In this document: piece by piece, positions 26,901 through 34,402 of the stretch
How positions within the stretch are numbered: the first letter of the stretch is position 1
Layout of the letters: the number at the start of each line of letters is the position of its first letter
From: Lentisphaerota bacterium
Lineage (GTDB): Bacteria > Verrucomicrobiota > Lentisphaeria > Oligosphaerales > JABHEG01
Assembly: GCA_018676675.1 (NCBI GenBank)
Contig: JABHEG010000367.1
Span: 1-64,000, forward strand
Reading direction: 5' to 3'
Length of the DNA: 64,000 nucleotides
The notes under the pieces: generated by a model
What the model saw: the letters and a program-made list of their open reading frames with translations, nothing else
Database searches by the model: none
What the model was told of the DNA's origin: nothing
Position numbers and translations under genes: made by a program

Positions 26901-27022
26901 GGGCCTCGGTCCAGGAGCTTTACTCTTCCCAGGCGCTTGGGCTTGCACTGATCAGACAGGAAGTGGCGCCGCGAGTTTGGGCGCGCTTTTCTTGGGCGTT
27001 TGGTGTGCCAGAGGGCGTTCAA
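23957..27022 (-). CDS. Large M50-like membrane protein with two CNB domains (third CNB protein)
   Basis: Protein of 1021 residues. A PqqD-like region (about 25-110: VKLLDRGPGEPGQPFVLV) is followed by about 14 membrane segments and a cytoplasmic C-terminus with CNB domains at about 758-865 and 885-1005. Here the second CNB is canonical (FGEIALI with VPR, from Phe956) and the first is degraded (FGEDSLQ, no Arg). The membrane core has the M50-like order, but KEVTR stands where HExxH would be, so no protease activity is expected. The TTG at 27022 has AGGAG 6 nt upstream and is preferred over the ATG at 27049, which has no ribosome-binding site. It leads the operon with the cyclase and the exported SGNH hydrolase. 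Confidence 0.75.
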   Translation of the reverse strand: MNALWHTKRPRKARPNSRRHFLSDQCKPKRLGRVKLLDRGPGEPGQPFVLVDTMSDQYLPISAEDRRLWEMFDGNRTVQEILSDYVKTHRTLPLDRIVELVWRLWEAGLLENDPGVGSPESRLSCFLRRMVRIRSFTFPVAAVGKLIGVLQQIRATALICVPVVFLLTVLGICGGCILYTNRLQFGAYLSLLAHSQTRPLLTAFAALAINALLSLGKEVTRALVLTREGVQTGPFGIMMRWGIPIVYQGRTAIAGRERDQRLLLSLSGLWFDCAVTGGAALMWYLSKPSATGLLFLVVVVSLARVIAATCPFLRNDACWIAGDYLDDLRIRRHTFGFLKQYFGRTIHGGGRECVPYIAYALFCIIWLNAVLSIMHGLVAAPGDTLASDIVAGGILAIPALLIGSALVFWGGKVLIDGLKTRTYFRLEANTITIELIVLGGMTVLVLLLPPRLRAFYTMDLVFLCLMGILFTFLNEVPSRVHARSALRFITLFLFAQVLWIPLAILFALLFLGHSLTVSWSVFFLAAGLCVVYVLISVIYEDFLTKGPILEISEGLVWLGFPVILFSIAEIIRLSAAGREPEERAFFLAGLVLGSGLLFLGFVTPFQFLRCSRPKLHPFPFSHHESTAGKVQRAFTFYVTCMLETTLAAFGPKAAMKLRYTTGLVASDKRGAAAKETTTSLLDPLNIPPQQFAETLRAVQRMVATHASRAYIERTGREIASRIHWSCRELLMPLFAIGEAPPREPLTEDERLDVLRRVHLFNDVGTDDLLQLASALVVKPTSPGQLLARQGTPCDKLTILADGVGRSEQKSIVGEVMIGAFLGPGDFFGEDSLQTGPGSLHAFDVRASNDVIAVSLRRIDFDTFCRTFPNIGRQIRERVRNMHLLRQTTVFKELSTALVGFVLARIRHETFTVGTEVIRQGEIGQSFYIVISGAAEVIIRQNDVSRKLAEISAGDYFGEIALIRDVPRTATVRAIDTLEVGVIDKSDFLSLRRGSKDFERDLATTVENRSAVLVELSDDTAE

Positions 27023-27107
27023 GCCGCACTCCTGCCTCGGTGGTGTCATTGGCGAACGGCAGACGCATTCAGCACCTTCGCGCGTTGCGCACGCGTGTGT
27101 GGTTTTT

Positions 27108-27126
27108 GCCTACCTAACAGGTAGGC
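27108..27126. promoter_or_regulatory. Perfect 8-bp palindrome upstream of the large CNB gene
   Basis: GCCTACCT (27108-27115), loop AAC, AGGTAGGC (27119-27126). Five T residues precede it on the plus strand and no T-run follows on the minus strand. It lies about 85 bp upstream of the TTG start at 27022 and 175 bp upstream of rdgB. It could be an operator for a homodimeric regulator or a transcript hairpin. No matching -35/-10 pair was recognised. The rest of 27127-27300 holds no gene. Confidence 0.4.
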
Positions 27127-27300
27127 CAAGGTAAGCTCTCTCCCGGATGGTGTCAAGGTTCGGGGTCTCCTCGGCAGCTTGGCTTGTGCTTGGAAAGCAG
27201 GGCAGCTACGTTTAGGACCACACGTTCGGCCGTTGGACGTGACCGCCTTTCACGCCCTCTCGTCGACGGTGGACAATCCGAAAGGAGATGATCAGGACGC

Positions 27301-27933
27301 ATGCGACAACTGCTGATCGCTACAGGGAACTCTCACAAACTGGCAGAGATTCGTGCTGTCCTGGGACCTCATGGGGTTGAGATTCTTGGCGGGGACGACG
27401 TCGGGGGGATTCCGTCGGTGATAGAGGATGGGGCGAGTTTCGAGGAGAACGCCGTGAAGAAGGCCGTCGAGACGGCTGCGGCAACTGGCCGCTGGGTTCT
27501 TGCGGATGATTCGGGACTAGAGGTGATGGCCCTCGGTGGTGCTCCCGGCATTTTTTCGGCCCGCTATGCTGGTGAGGAGGCCAGCGATGCGCAGAACCTG
27601 GCGAAGCTTCTGCAGGAGATGTCCGGGGTTGATGACCGTCGCGCGCGATTTGTGTGTGTGATGGCCTTTGCCAATCCGGCGGGTGACGTGCTGGGAACAG
27701 TGCGGGGCACGGTGTCCGGTCGTCTGTTACCCAGCGGAAGAGGGAGCAGTGGATTCGGGTATGATCCCGCTTTTGTTCCGGATAGGCACGAGATCACATT
27801 TGCGGAAATGGACTCGAGCCTGAAGAACTCGATAAGCCATCGTTCCTGCGCCCTGCAGGCAGTCCTTGATTCCGGTCTCCTCAAGCAGATCTCTGATTGT
27901 CCGGGGACTGGTGTGCCGGTCTCCCGCGAGTAG
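27301..27933 (+). CDS. rdgB: Non-canonical purine NTP pyrophosphatase RdgB/HAM1
   Basis: The 210-residue protein matches the family across its length: LIATGNSHKLAEIRAVL at the N-terminus, ASFEENAVKKA, VLADDSGLEVMALGGAPG, FGYDPAFVPD and SHRSCALQ. It hydrolyses dITP, XTP and similar nucleotides to monophosphates, keeping them out of nucleic acids. Cytosolic. An AAAGGAG lies 17 nt upstream of the ATG and GGA is closer. Followed 8 nt later by rsmE, consistent with a small housekeeping operon. Confidence 0.96.
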   Translation: MRQLLIATGNSHKLAEIRAVLGPHGVEILGGDDVGGIPSVIEDGASFEENAVKKAVETAAATGRWVLADDSGLEVMALGGAPGIFSARYAGEEASDAQNLAKLLQEMSGVDDRRARFVCVMAFANPAGDVLGTVRGTVSGRLLPSGRGSSGFGYDPAFVPDRHEITFAEMDSSLKNSISHRSCALQAVLDSGLLKQISDCPGTGVPVSRE

Positions 27934-27941
27934 ATCAACCC

Positions 27942-28697
27942 ATGCGAACTCCCCGTTTCTTCGTTGACGCCATCCCGGAGCCCGGGGCCTTGCTGGCCCT
28001 GGACCCCTTGGAGTCACGCCATGCGAGCCGGGTCCTGCGGATGCAGGAAGGTGACTCGCTTGAGTTGCTCGACGGCCACGGAGAGTGCGGCCTGGCAACA
28101 ATGACGGCGTCAGGAGGCCGGAAGCGCCAGGCTGTTGTCCAGTGTCGGATCGACTCGAAGAGCGTGTTCCGTCGCGGGGACGTGCAGCTCCATCTGCTGA
28201 TCTCGCCGCCCCGGGCTCGGCTGATGACCGAGGTCGTCCGAATGGCTTCCGAACTGGGAGTTGCACGAGTTACGCCCGCTCTCTGCGAACGGTCCGTCGC
28301 GCGCCCCGATGCCGGCCAGGTTGACGGTCGTTGGCTTCGGGAGGCAGTCGCGGCGGCGAAGCAGTCGGGCAATGTATTTCTGCCTGAGCTCGACGTTCCG
28401 TGTACGTTTGCCGAGGCTGTCGAGCTTTCTCCTTCGCTTGGCTTTGTGGGTGCTGTCCCGCGCCCAGGTACATGTACTGTGCTTCCAGAAGTAGGTTTGG
28501 GCGTTTCCAAGGTCGCTGTGTGGATTGGTCCGGAGGGAGGATTCTCCGAGAAGGAGGAAGCGCATCTTTCCGGGATTGGGATGGTTCCGCTGACCGTGGG
28601 ACAATGGGTGCTGCGTGTAGAAACTGCTGTCGGGGCAATGCTCGGACAGGTGATAGGGATTATTGGCAATGACCAACTGCGCTGTGAGTGTGTCTGA
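27942..28697 (+). CDS. rsmE: 16S rRNA m3U1498 methyltransferase RsmE
   Basis: The 251-residue protein begins with the PUA-like domain (RFFVDAIPEPG, ESRHASRVLRMQEGD) and continues to a SPOUT-type knot domain. The diagnostic motifs ELGVARVTPALCERS, WIGPEGGFSEKE and VLRVETAVGA near the C-terminus bind S-adenosylmethionine. It methylates N3 of U1498 in 16S rRNA. The ATG at 27942 is 8 nt after the rdgB stop; a longer frame to 27897 overlaps rdgB and lacks conservation. Confidence 0.95.
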   Translation: MRTPRFFVDAIPEPGALLALDPLESRHASRVLRMQEGDSLELLDGHGECGLATMTASGGRKRQAVVQCRIDSKSVFRRGDVQLHLLISPPRARLMTEVVRMASELGVARVTPALCERSVARPDAGQVDGRWLREAVAAAKQSGNVFLPELDVPCTFAEAVELSPSLGFVGAVPRPGTCTVLPEVGLGVSKVAVWIGPEGGFSEKEEAHLSGIGMVPLTVGQWVLRVETAVGAMLGQVIGIIGNDQLRCECV

Positions 28698-29448
28698 GAA
28701 CGAGTGGGAAATGTGGCTTGAGGCGATCGGCGAGATGACGGTTGTCCGGGACGTCGAGTTTCCTGTCTCGCTCGTCGCCGGTGACGTTGGGGCCGGGCGC
28801 CTGGCGGAGCAATATGGCCTTACGCCCTCCTTTGCCCGGGATCTGCTGCCGGCGGACGTCGCCCGTTATCTGAGCGAGAGTCCCGTCCTGGGACGGGAAG
28901 ACGTTGGGATGCACCTGCGCAAGCTGATCGCTGAGTGTCGCACCTGTGGTGGGCGATCCGTGAGCATTGAGATGGGGCTTGACCGCATTCGTGACGAAAC
29001 GTTCGAGCAAGACTTTGAAGAGCGCCTGAAATTGCTTCGCGCCCTCATTCCCTGCGCGGATCAACTCCGAGTCTCGATTTGTGTGCAGGTCCGCTACCCG
29101 AAGTCGTTTCCCGGGTCGAAAGAATGGGAACACGCAGGAGCCCTTGTCCACGAGGTGATGCATCCCAACTGCCGCCTTGCCGTGAACCTTGTCCCGGAAG
29201 AGTTCCCCCCAAACTTTGATATTTCCACTTTTGTGCGTTCCTGCTGTTTCCGCATCGGCACGCTGCGTTTCCACCACGGCTTGGCCTCGGGAGAGAGCAT
29301 GGCGGACGACGACATGGCGACGTGGGCGAAGGCGTTACGGGGTCATGGATTCAAGGGAGGCATCGTGTTCAGCCCGCGCGTGTCAACCGCGGACGCTCTA
29401 CAGGCAGCGTGCCGGAAGATCGATCGCTGGGCCCGGCTGTTCGAGTAG
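28669..29448 (+). CDS. Conserved-looking protein of unknown function
   Basis: The 259-residue protein starts 29 nt inside the end of rsmE (ATG 28669; a TTG lies 2 codons upstream). The sequence alternates hydrophobic strands with short helices (VSIEMGLDRIRDE, LRVSICVQVRY, CRLAVNLVPEEFPP, CFRIGTLRFHHG, GFKGGIVFSPRV), which suggests a TIM-barrel of the xylose-isomerase-like or sugar-epimerase type, but I see no metal-ligand set I can name. A His-His pair occurs in RFHHGLAS. No signal peptide. Overlap with rsmE indicates co-transcription with the rdgB-rsmE group. I do not recognise the family. Confidence 0.6.
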   Translation: MTNCAVSVSENEWEMWLEAIGEMTVVRDVEFPVSLVAGDVGAGRLAEQYGLTPSFARDLLPADVARYLSESPVLGREDVGMHLRKLIAECRTCGGRSVSIEMGLDRIRDETFEQDFEERLKLLRALIPCADQLRVSICVQVRYPKSFPGSKEWEHAGALVHEVMHPNCRLAVNLVPEEFPPNFDISTFVRSCCFRIGTLRFHHGLASGESMADDDMATWAKALRGHGFKGGIVFSPRVSTADALQAACRKIDRWARLFE

Positions 29449-29783
29449 TGTCGGTGTCGGCGCTTCTGACGATGGTCTTCCTTCTTCGTTCGCCTCAGAC
29501 GAGGGCTGAGGCTGGAGGGACATGGGGCCGACGAGACGGGCAGACGGGTTGCGGAGCACGAGACCGAAGGGGGGGGGGCAATGCTATTAGCTTTCTCTGG
29601 AGACGGTCGCGGCATGGCAGCCCCTTCCACTCTCGAGAAGCACACAATGTGGGAGGCGGTGCCACCCGGCGACTCTTCGGCCAGACACGGCGGGCAGAGG
29701 AAGTTAATAGCAATGGGGGGGAGAGACGCACGCCGCTTCGCATTGGAGAGCGGCGCGCATCATCAAAGGGAGGGGAGCAGGGG
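29449..29783. other. Intergenic region with a repeat element, no gene
   Basis: A 335-bp gap between two converging genes. No plausible CDS is present. It contains a 137-bp stretch bounded by 21-bp imperfect inverted repeats, listed separately, and a hairpin CGCCGCT/AGCGGCG at about 29729-29758 just downstream of the minus-strand dehydrogenase stop. The hairpin lacks a T-tract on the minus strand, so it is only a weak terminator candidate. Confidence 0.4.
29579..29715. repeat. 137-bp element with 21-bp imperfect terminal inverted repeats
   Basis: The left arm at 29579-29599 reads CAATGCTATTAGCTTTCTCT plus G. The right arm at 29695-29715, reverse complemented, reads CATTGCTATTAACTTCCTCT plus G, matching 18 of 21 positions. 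Runs of G flank both ends on the plus strand. The interior has no coding frame and contains TCTCGAGA. It resembles a small MITE-like element or a structured RNA stem. No transposase with matching ends is seen in the window. Confidence 0.5.
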
Positions 29784-30893
29784 TCAGTCGATTGTGACTT
29801 CGCTACCGGCTTCCGCTGAACGGTAGACCCCATCGAGGATCTTCTGTACTGCCATCCCTGCTTCACCGGGGCATTCCAGTTGCTTTCCGTGCAGGCAACC
29901 GTCTACGAAGTTCCGCAGTTTGGAGATGAACAGCGTGTGGAAGTCGGCTTTCGGGAGGAAGCCCGCTGTCGTGTTGGTCATTGTTCCGGCTCGATCTGTG
30001 AAGATGGCGGTCGGGTCCCACCGAGCCCCACCCTTATCGCCGATCATCGTGAAATTCCACACATCCTTCTCGATGTGAGCGGCGAAGGATGCCTCGATCT
30101 GCATCACGGCACCGTTTTCGAAGCGGATCTGTCCGATCGCGAGATCCTCAACGGTATAGGTTTCCCAATCCCATCCAGGCCATTGCGATACGACGTTGGA
30201 GGATTTGTCTCCGAGGTATGTCCAGACATTGCCGGAAGCGGCCACCGGCTTTGGGGATCCCATCGTGTAATGGGCCATCTCGATCACATGGACCCCGATA
30301 TCGATCATCGGCCCGCCGCCCTGCAGCTCCTTCTGCCCGAAGACGCCCCAGTTCGGGATTCCGCGCCGTCGCAGTGCCTGACACTTGACGAACATGATGT
30401 CGCCGAACTGGTCTTCCTCGCGCGCTCGTACCAACATTTGCGTATTCGGATGGTAGCGGAACTGAAATCCACAGACGAGGAGTTTACCGGCGTCTTTCGC
30501 CGCGTCGATCATCTGTTGGCATTCGGCAGGGTTCATCGCCATTGGCTTTTCGGTGATGACGTGGCATCCGGCTTTGGCAGCGGCGATCGTCGCCGGGGCA
30601 TGGACACCATTGGGCGTGCACACCGAAACTGCGTCCGGGGCCACTTTCTCAAGCATTTCATTCCAGTCCTCGAACAGTTCGGGGATGCCATACTTCTCTC
30701 GCATGACATCGAGGCGTTCGGGCTTGATGTCGACACCGGCAACGACTTCGACATCTGCCATGGTCTTGAGGGCTTTGAGGTGCGTTTCGCTGATGCCGCC
30801 GCACCCGATGATGGCCAGGCGGAGCTTTGGTCCTTTGGTCGGCTTCGTCACCTCGCTGGCGAACGATTCAGTTGAGACGGATTCGTTGGGCAT
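29784..30893 (-). CDS. Gfo/Idh/MocA family oxidoreductase
   Basis: The 369-residue protein has an N-terminal NAD(P)-binding Rossmann fold (LAIIGCGGISETH, from about residue 26) and the family motif ITEKPMAMNP with the conserved Lys. The C-terminal domain has GGGPMIDIGVHVIEMAHY, with the Asp/His expected for substrate binding. Family members oxidise or reduce sugar hydroxyls with NAD(P). The ATG at 30893 has AAGGA 8 nt upstream. About 25 residues (SVSTESFASEV) precede the Rossmann strand and show no signal-peptide character. Substrate unknown. Confidence 0.9.
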   Translation of the reverse strand: MPNESVSTESFASEVTKPTKGPKLRLAIIGCGGISETHLKALKTMADVEVVAGVDIKPERLDVMREKYGIPELFEDWNEMLEKVAPDAVSVCTPNGVHAPATIAAAKAGCHVITEKPMAMNPAECQQMIDAAKDAGKLLVCGFQFRYHPNTQMLVRAREEDQFGDIMFVKCQALRRRGIPNWGVFGQKELQGGGPMIDIGVHVIEMAHYTMGSPKPVAASGNVWTYLGDKSSNVVSQWPGWDWETYTVEDLAIGQIRFENGAVMQIEASFAAHIEKDVWNFTMIGDKGGARWDPTAIFTDRAGTMTNTTAGFLPKADFHTLFISKLRNFVDGCLHGKQLECPGEAGMAVQKILDGVYRSAEAGSEVTID

Positions 30894-30991
30894 TCGGACA
30901 TTCCTTCATTCTTGTTTCTGACTGGAATCGGCGTCGTCGCCATTCCGTAAGAGCTTGGCAGGCCGCCCCGGGCAGGGCGCCGGCCTGGGGG

Positions 30992-31423
30992 CTAGAGAGC
31001 ATAGACCTGTTCTTCAGAGAGGAGAGGGACGCCGGCATGCTCAAGGAGTCCTCTGGCCTCTTCGGGGTCTTCTACATCGATCACGAGAATTGCGCCTCCT
31101 TCATCACGCAGCACGGTGCCATAGGCGTTCTGCACGTTGATACCCGCTGCGGACAGGTGAGCCAGGACGGCGTGCAGGCCTCCCGGACTGTCGTCCATTT
31201 GGATCACAACGATGTCTCTCAGCACGGCGGAGTGTCCAGCCGCTGTCAGCGCGCTGTGGGCCGACCGGGGGCGATCAACCAAGAGGTTGAGTACTCCCCA
31301 GCCCGCTGTGCTTGTGGCCAGGGTCATTGCACGGATGTTGGTTTCTGAGCTCTCGAGGGTGGCGGTGATCTCCTCGAGACGCCCCGGCTTGTTCTCCAGG
31401 AACACGGACAGTTGCTGGGCCAC
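30992..31423 (-). CDS. Tandem ACT-domain protein
   Basis: The 143-residue protein has two ACT domains: LSVFLENKPGRLEEI near the start and VIQMDDSPGGLHAVLAHL at about residue 72. It starts with GTG at 31423, with GGAG 7 nt upstream that overlaps the stop codon of the phenylacetate-CoA ligase gene (gap of 2 nt). This ACT-plus-PaaK arrangement is often linked to aromatic amino-acid-derived aryl acid metabolism (indolepyruvate oxidoreductase systems), where the ACT protein probably binds a ligand. No oxidoreductase is encoded here. Cytosolic. Confidence 0.9.
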   Translation of the reverse strand: MAQQLSVFLENKPGRLEEITATLESSETNIRAMTLATSTAGWGVLNLLVDRPRSAHSALTAAGHSAVLRDIVVIQMDDSPGGLHAVLAHLSAAGINVQNAYGTVLRDEGGAILVIDVEDPEEARGLLEHAGVPLLSEEQVYAL

Positions 31424-31425
31424 GA

Positions 31426-32739
31426 TCAGTCTCCTTCTGTCGTCCGAAGATCCTTGACGCGAACGGCCTTTCCTTCCGGCTTGGGGAGTGCACCCGGCTC
31501 GACCAACTCCACCCGTGGAGTCACCAGAACTTCATCGCGAACGTCGGCGGTGATCTTACGCCGGAGTTTGTCAAGGGCGGCTATGTCTCCGGTGAACCAC
31601 TCCCTGTGGACCTCGACCTGGATACTCAGGACATCCACTCCGTCGAGGGTCTGAAGGAGAATCAGGTAGTCGTGCCCAACTTGGGGGATGCGCATGAGGA
31701 CCTTCTCCACCTGAATAGGGAAGACGTTGCAGCCTCTAATGATGAACATGTCGTCAGACCGCCCGGTGATACGGTCGAGTCTGCGATGTGTGCGCCCGCA
31801 ATCGCAGGTTCCCGGCAGGAAGCGGGTCAGGTCGCGCGTTCGGTAACGGAGGATCGGCATGGCTTCCCGGTCGAGCGTTGTCAGGACCAGTTCTCCCACT
31901 TCGCCCTCCCGGACGGGAGCCAGCGTTTCCGAATCCACGATCTCAACAATGTAGGCATCTTCCCAAATGTGGAGACCGTTCTGAAGATGACACTCAAACG
32001 CCACCCCAGGACCATTCATCTCGGAAAGCCCGTACGAATTGAACGCCTGAACACCGAAGAGACCCTGTATGCGCTGCCGGGTCTCTTCTGAATGGGGTTC
32101 TGCCCCGATCATCAGGAGCCTCAACGCTGTGTCTCGGGGGTCGAGGCCCATGTCATCGAAGACGGAATGCAGCCGAGTCAGGTAGCTCGGGATGGTGTGG
32201 ATGACCGTCGTACTGAAATCCTGAATCAGCTTGATCTGGCGTTTGCTGTTGCCGGCTGCTGCAGGGATGACCAGTGCTCCGAGCCTTTCAGCCCCGTACT
32301 GGAAGCCCAGTCCTCCGGTAAACAGACCGTAGCCGCAGATGTTCTGGAATACATCGGTATCCCGCACGCCTGTCGCGTAGAGCGACCGCGCGACCAGATT
32401 TGCCCAGGAGTCCAAGTCGTGCTGGGTGTGGAAAATGACGGTCGGGTTCCCAGTCGTCCCACTTGAGCAATGGAGGCGTTTGACCGCCTGCTGCGGGACG
32501 CACAAGAGGCCATAGGGGAAATGGCCGCGGAGATCCTCCTTGGTCGTGAAGGGAATGGACTGGAGGTCCTCGATGTTGCGGACCCCTTCTGCCGTGATCC
32601 CATGCTGGCGCAGGTGATCGCCGTAGAAGGGGGACTTGGCGGCTTGGGCCACGGTATTCCTCAGGCGCTCGACCTGCAGGTCCTGGAGGCCCTGTGCCGG
32701 CAGCCGCTCAATGTCCGGTTCCCAGCAGATATCTACCAT
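31426..32739 (-). CDS. paaK: Phenylacetate-CoA ligase family, PaaK-like
   Basis: The 437-residue protein belongs to the adenylate-forming PaaK family. Features are HCSSGTTGNPTVIFHT (ATP-binding P-loop type), NSYGLSEMNGPGVAFEC, LRYRTRDLTR with the conserved Arg-Thr-Arg-Asp, GRSDDMFIIRGCNVFP hinge and the catalytic Lys near the C-terminus (PKPEGKAVRV). It activates an aryl acid such as phenylacetate with ATP and CoA. It is followed 2 nt later by an ACT gene. There are no other phenylacetate catabolic genes in the window, so its substrate may differ. Confidence 0.9.
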   Translation of the reverse strand: MVDICWEPDIERLPAQGLQDLQVERLRNTVAQAAKSPFYGDHLRQHGITAEGVRNIEDLQSIPFTTKEDLRGHFPYGLLCVPQQAVKRLHCSSGTTGNPTVIFHTQHDLDSWANLVARSLYATGVRDTDVFQNICGYGLFTGGLGFQYGAERLGALVIPAAAGNSKRQIKLIQDFSTTVIHTIPSYLTRLHSVFDDMGLDPRDTALRLLMIGAEPHSEETRQRIQGLFGVQAFNSYGLSEMNGPGVAFECHLQNGLHIWEDAYIVEIVDSETLAPVREGEVGELVLTTLDREAMPILRYRTRDLTRFLPGTCDCGRTHRRLDRITGRSDDMFIIRGCNVFPIQVEKVLMRIPQVGHDYLILLQTLDGVDVLSIQVEVHREWFTGDIAALDKLRRKITADVRDEVLVTPRVELVEPGALPKPEGKAVRVKDLRTTEGD

Positions 32740-32842
32740 TCCTGGTTCCCTTGTTTCGTGTCGGTTGTATCGGTTGTGTACGCAACCGTTTTCCCTGGGG
32801 GATCACTGGAGAAAATGTGCCGTTTCGCCGGCGGGGGCCACG

Positions 32843-34210
32843 CTACTCGTACCCATCGAAGAACTTCCGACGAGTGGGGTGACGTAGTTTTCGCAGTGCG
32901 TCCATCTCAATTTGGCGAATCCGCTCGCGCGAGAGGTCGAACTGATGGCTGATCTGTTCGAAGGTCCGAGAAACCCGGCCGTCCAGGCCAAAGTGTTGCA
33001 CGAGGATGTCGGCTTCCCGGTCTGTCAACGTTGAAAGGGCGCTCTTGACGACGTCTTTCAAGACGTTCTGGGCGGTCAATTCGTAGGGGTTTGTTGCGGC
33101 ATCATCGCTGACGAAATCCCCGATTTCAGTGCCGTCGTCGCCATCGACCGTGCTTTGCAGGGAGATCATCTGCTGTGACATCTTCTTGAGGGCTCGGACC
33201 CGGGCAACGGGCAAGTCCAGGCGTCGGGCAACCTGTTCCGGCTGGGGTTCCTCGCCGAGCTCCTGCAGCAGGGCTTCCTCGGTCGACGCAATCTTGCTCA
33301 GCTGTGAGACGAGGTTCGCCGGAATGCGTATTGTTCGGCCGTGTCCTGCCAACGCTCGCTGCATGGCTTGGCGAATCCAGTAACATGCGTATGTGCTGAA
33401 GCGGTGCCCCCGTTCGTGTTCGAACTTCTCAACCGCTCTCACCAGACCGATGTTCCCTTCCTGGATCAGGTCGAGGAAGGGCAGACCGAAGCTGGTGTAA
33501 CGTTTGGCCATACTGACCACCAGTCTGAGATTACCTTCCACCATCACCCGCTTGGCCTCTTCCATGAGTTCCTGAGCCTGGCAGAGCTCCGCTCGGGCGA
33601 CGTCGACCTCGGGGGCTGAAGTCAGTAAGGGGGCCATGGTATTTTCGGGCGCCATGAAGCGGTCGAGGCACTCTGTGAGGAACCGGTCCTGTAGGGGCAA
33701 CGCTTCGAGGATCTGCTGGAAAGACGTGCGCAACAGCCCGATCTGTTCAGGAGGCGGGGCGCCATCTTCGCAATCCCCCCCCTGTTGTGCGCCCTCCATG
33801 TTGTGCTGGATGTGCCGGCCCGCGTCGATGACGGCTCGAACCTGGGCCACGAGATGCCCTTTGCTCTCGAAGGGACGAGGGTCGATGTACTGGGCGAGGC
33901 GGTTTGTGGCCTGCCCAGCCAGCAGCTCTTCAAGTGTCTCTACCACGAGTCCCGGCCAGCTGCTGAGCGAGACGCGGACGGCGTCCCGGGCATTCGCATA
34001 CTGCTTGGCGTAGAAGACTTCTTCGGAAGGTGTGAGGCGCGGGAAGCTGCCGACCTGGCGCAGGTAGGCGCGGGCGGGATCATCTGTTGAATCGCTCTCT
34101 GCGGGCTTCGCTGTCCCGGATGCTGGGGGCGTAGCTGTCCCGCCCGGCGGTCCTGCAGGGGGGGCGTCGCCATTCACGTGGGCGGAGTCTGATTTGCCAG
34201 CTTCTGCCAT
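32843..34210 (-). CDS. rpoD: RNA polymerase sigma-70 factor, primary-type (RpoD-like)
   Basis: Protein of about 455 residues with region 1.2 (DPARAYLRQVGSFPRLTPSEE), a long non-conserved region of about 150 residues, region 2 (LRLVVSMAKRYTSFGLPFLDL; EGNIGLVRAVEKFEHERGHRF; YACYWIRQAMQRAL), region 3 (IRIPANLVSQLSKI) and region 4 with the helix-turn-helix (FDLSRERIRQIEMDALRKL). Region 1.1 is absent and the first 60 residues are Pro/Gly/Ala-rich, so a RpoS-like or second primary-type factor is also possible. Start ATG at 34210; a GTG 5 codons upstream is open, and neither has a strong ribosome-binding site. Confidence 0.85.
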   Translation of the reverse strand: MAEAGKSDSAHVNGDAPPAGPPGGTATPPASGTAKPAESDSTDDPARAYLRQVGSFPRLTPSEEVFYAKQYANARDAVRVSLSSWPGLVVETLEELLAGQATNRLAQYIDPRPFESKGHLVAQVRAVIDAGRHIQHNMEGAQQGGDCEDGAPPPEQIGLLRTSFQQILEALPLQDRFLTECLDRFMAPENTMAPLLTSAPEVDVARAELCQAQELMEEAKRVMVEGNLRLVVSMAKRYTSFGLPFLDLIQEGNIGLVRAVEKFEHERGHRFSTYACYWIRQAMQRALAGHGRTIRIPANLVSQLSKIASTEEALLQELGEEPQPEQVARRLDLPVARVRALKKMSQQMISLQSTVDGDDGTEIGDFVSDDAATNPYELTAQNVLKDVVKSALSTLTDREADILVQHFGLDGRVSRTFEQISHQFDLSRERIRQIEMDALRKLRHPTRRKFFDGYE

Positions 34211-34402
34211 TGGCCAAGCTTTCACCGAAGGCCGTCGATCTTGTCACTGAGCGCTGCCTGCCTGCGGGGGCTCGGCCTTGTTCGCGCCAAATAAAATGGA
34301 ACGCGCTCGGGCGATTGCCAGTGCTTGGGGCCAGCAAAATCAGTCCGGCAAAGGGGGATTGCCAGCCCATGCTGCTCCCTTCCTCCTCCTGTTCGGAGCG
34401 TC

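Noticed and set aside
27108..27126. Terminator hairpin
   Set aside because: On the plus strand the T-run precedes, not follows, the stem. On the minus strand the stem is followed by A residues. It was kept as a palindrome or operator candidate.
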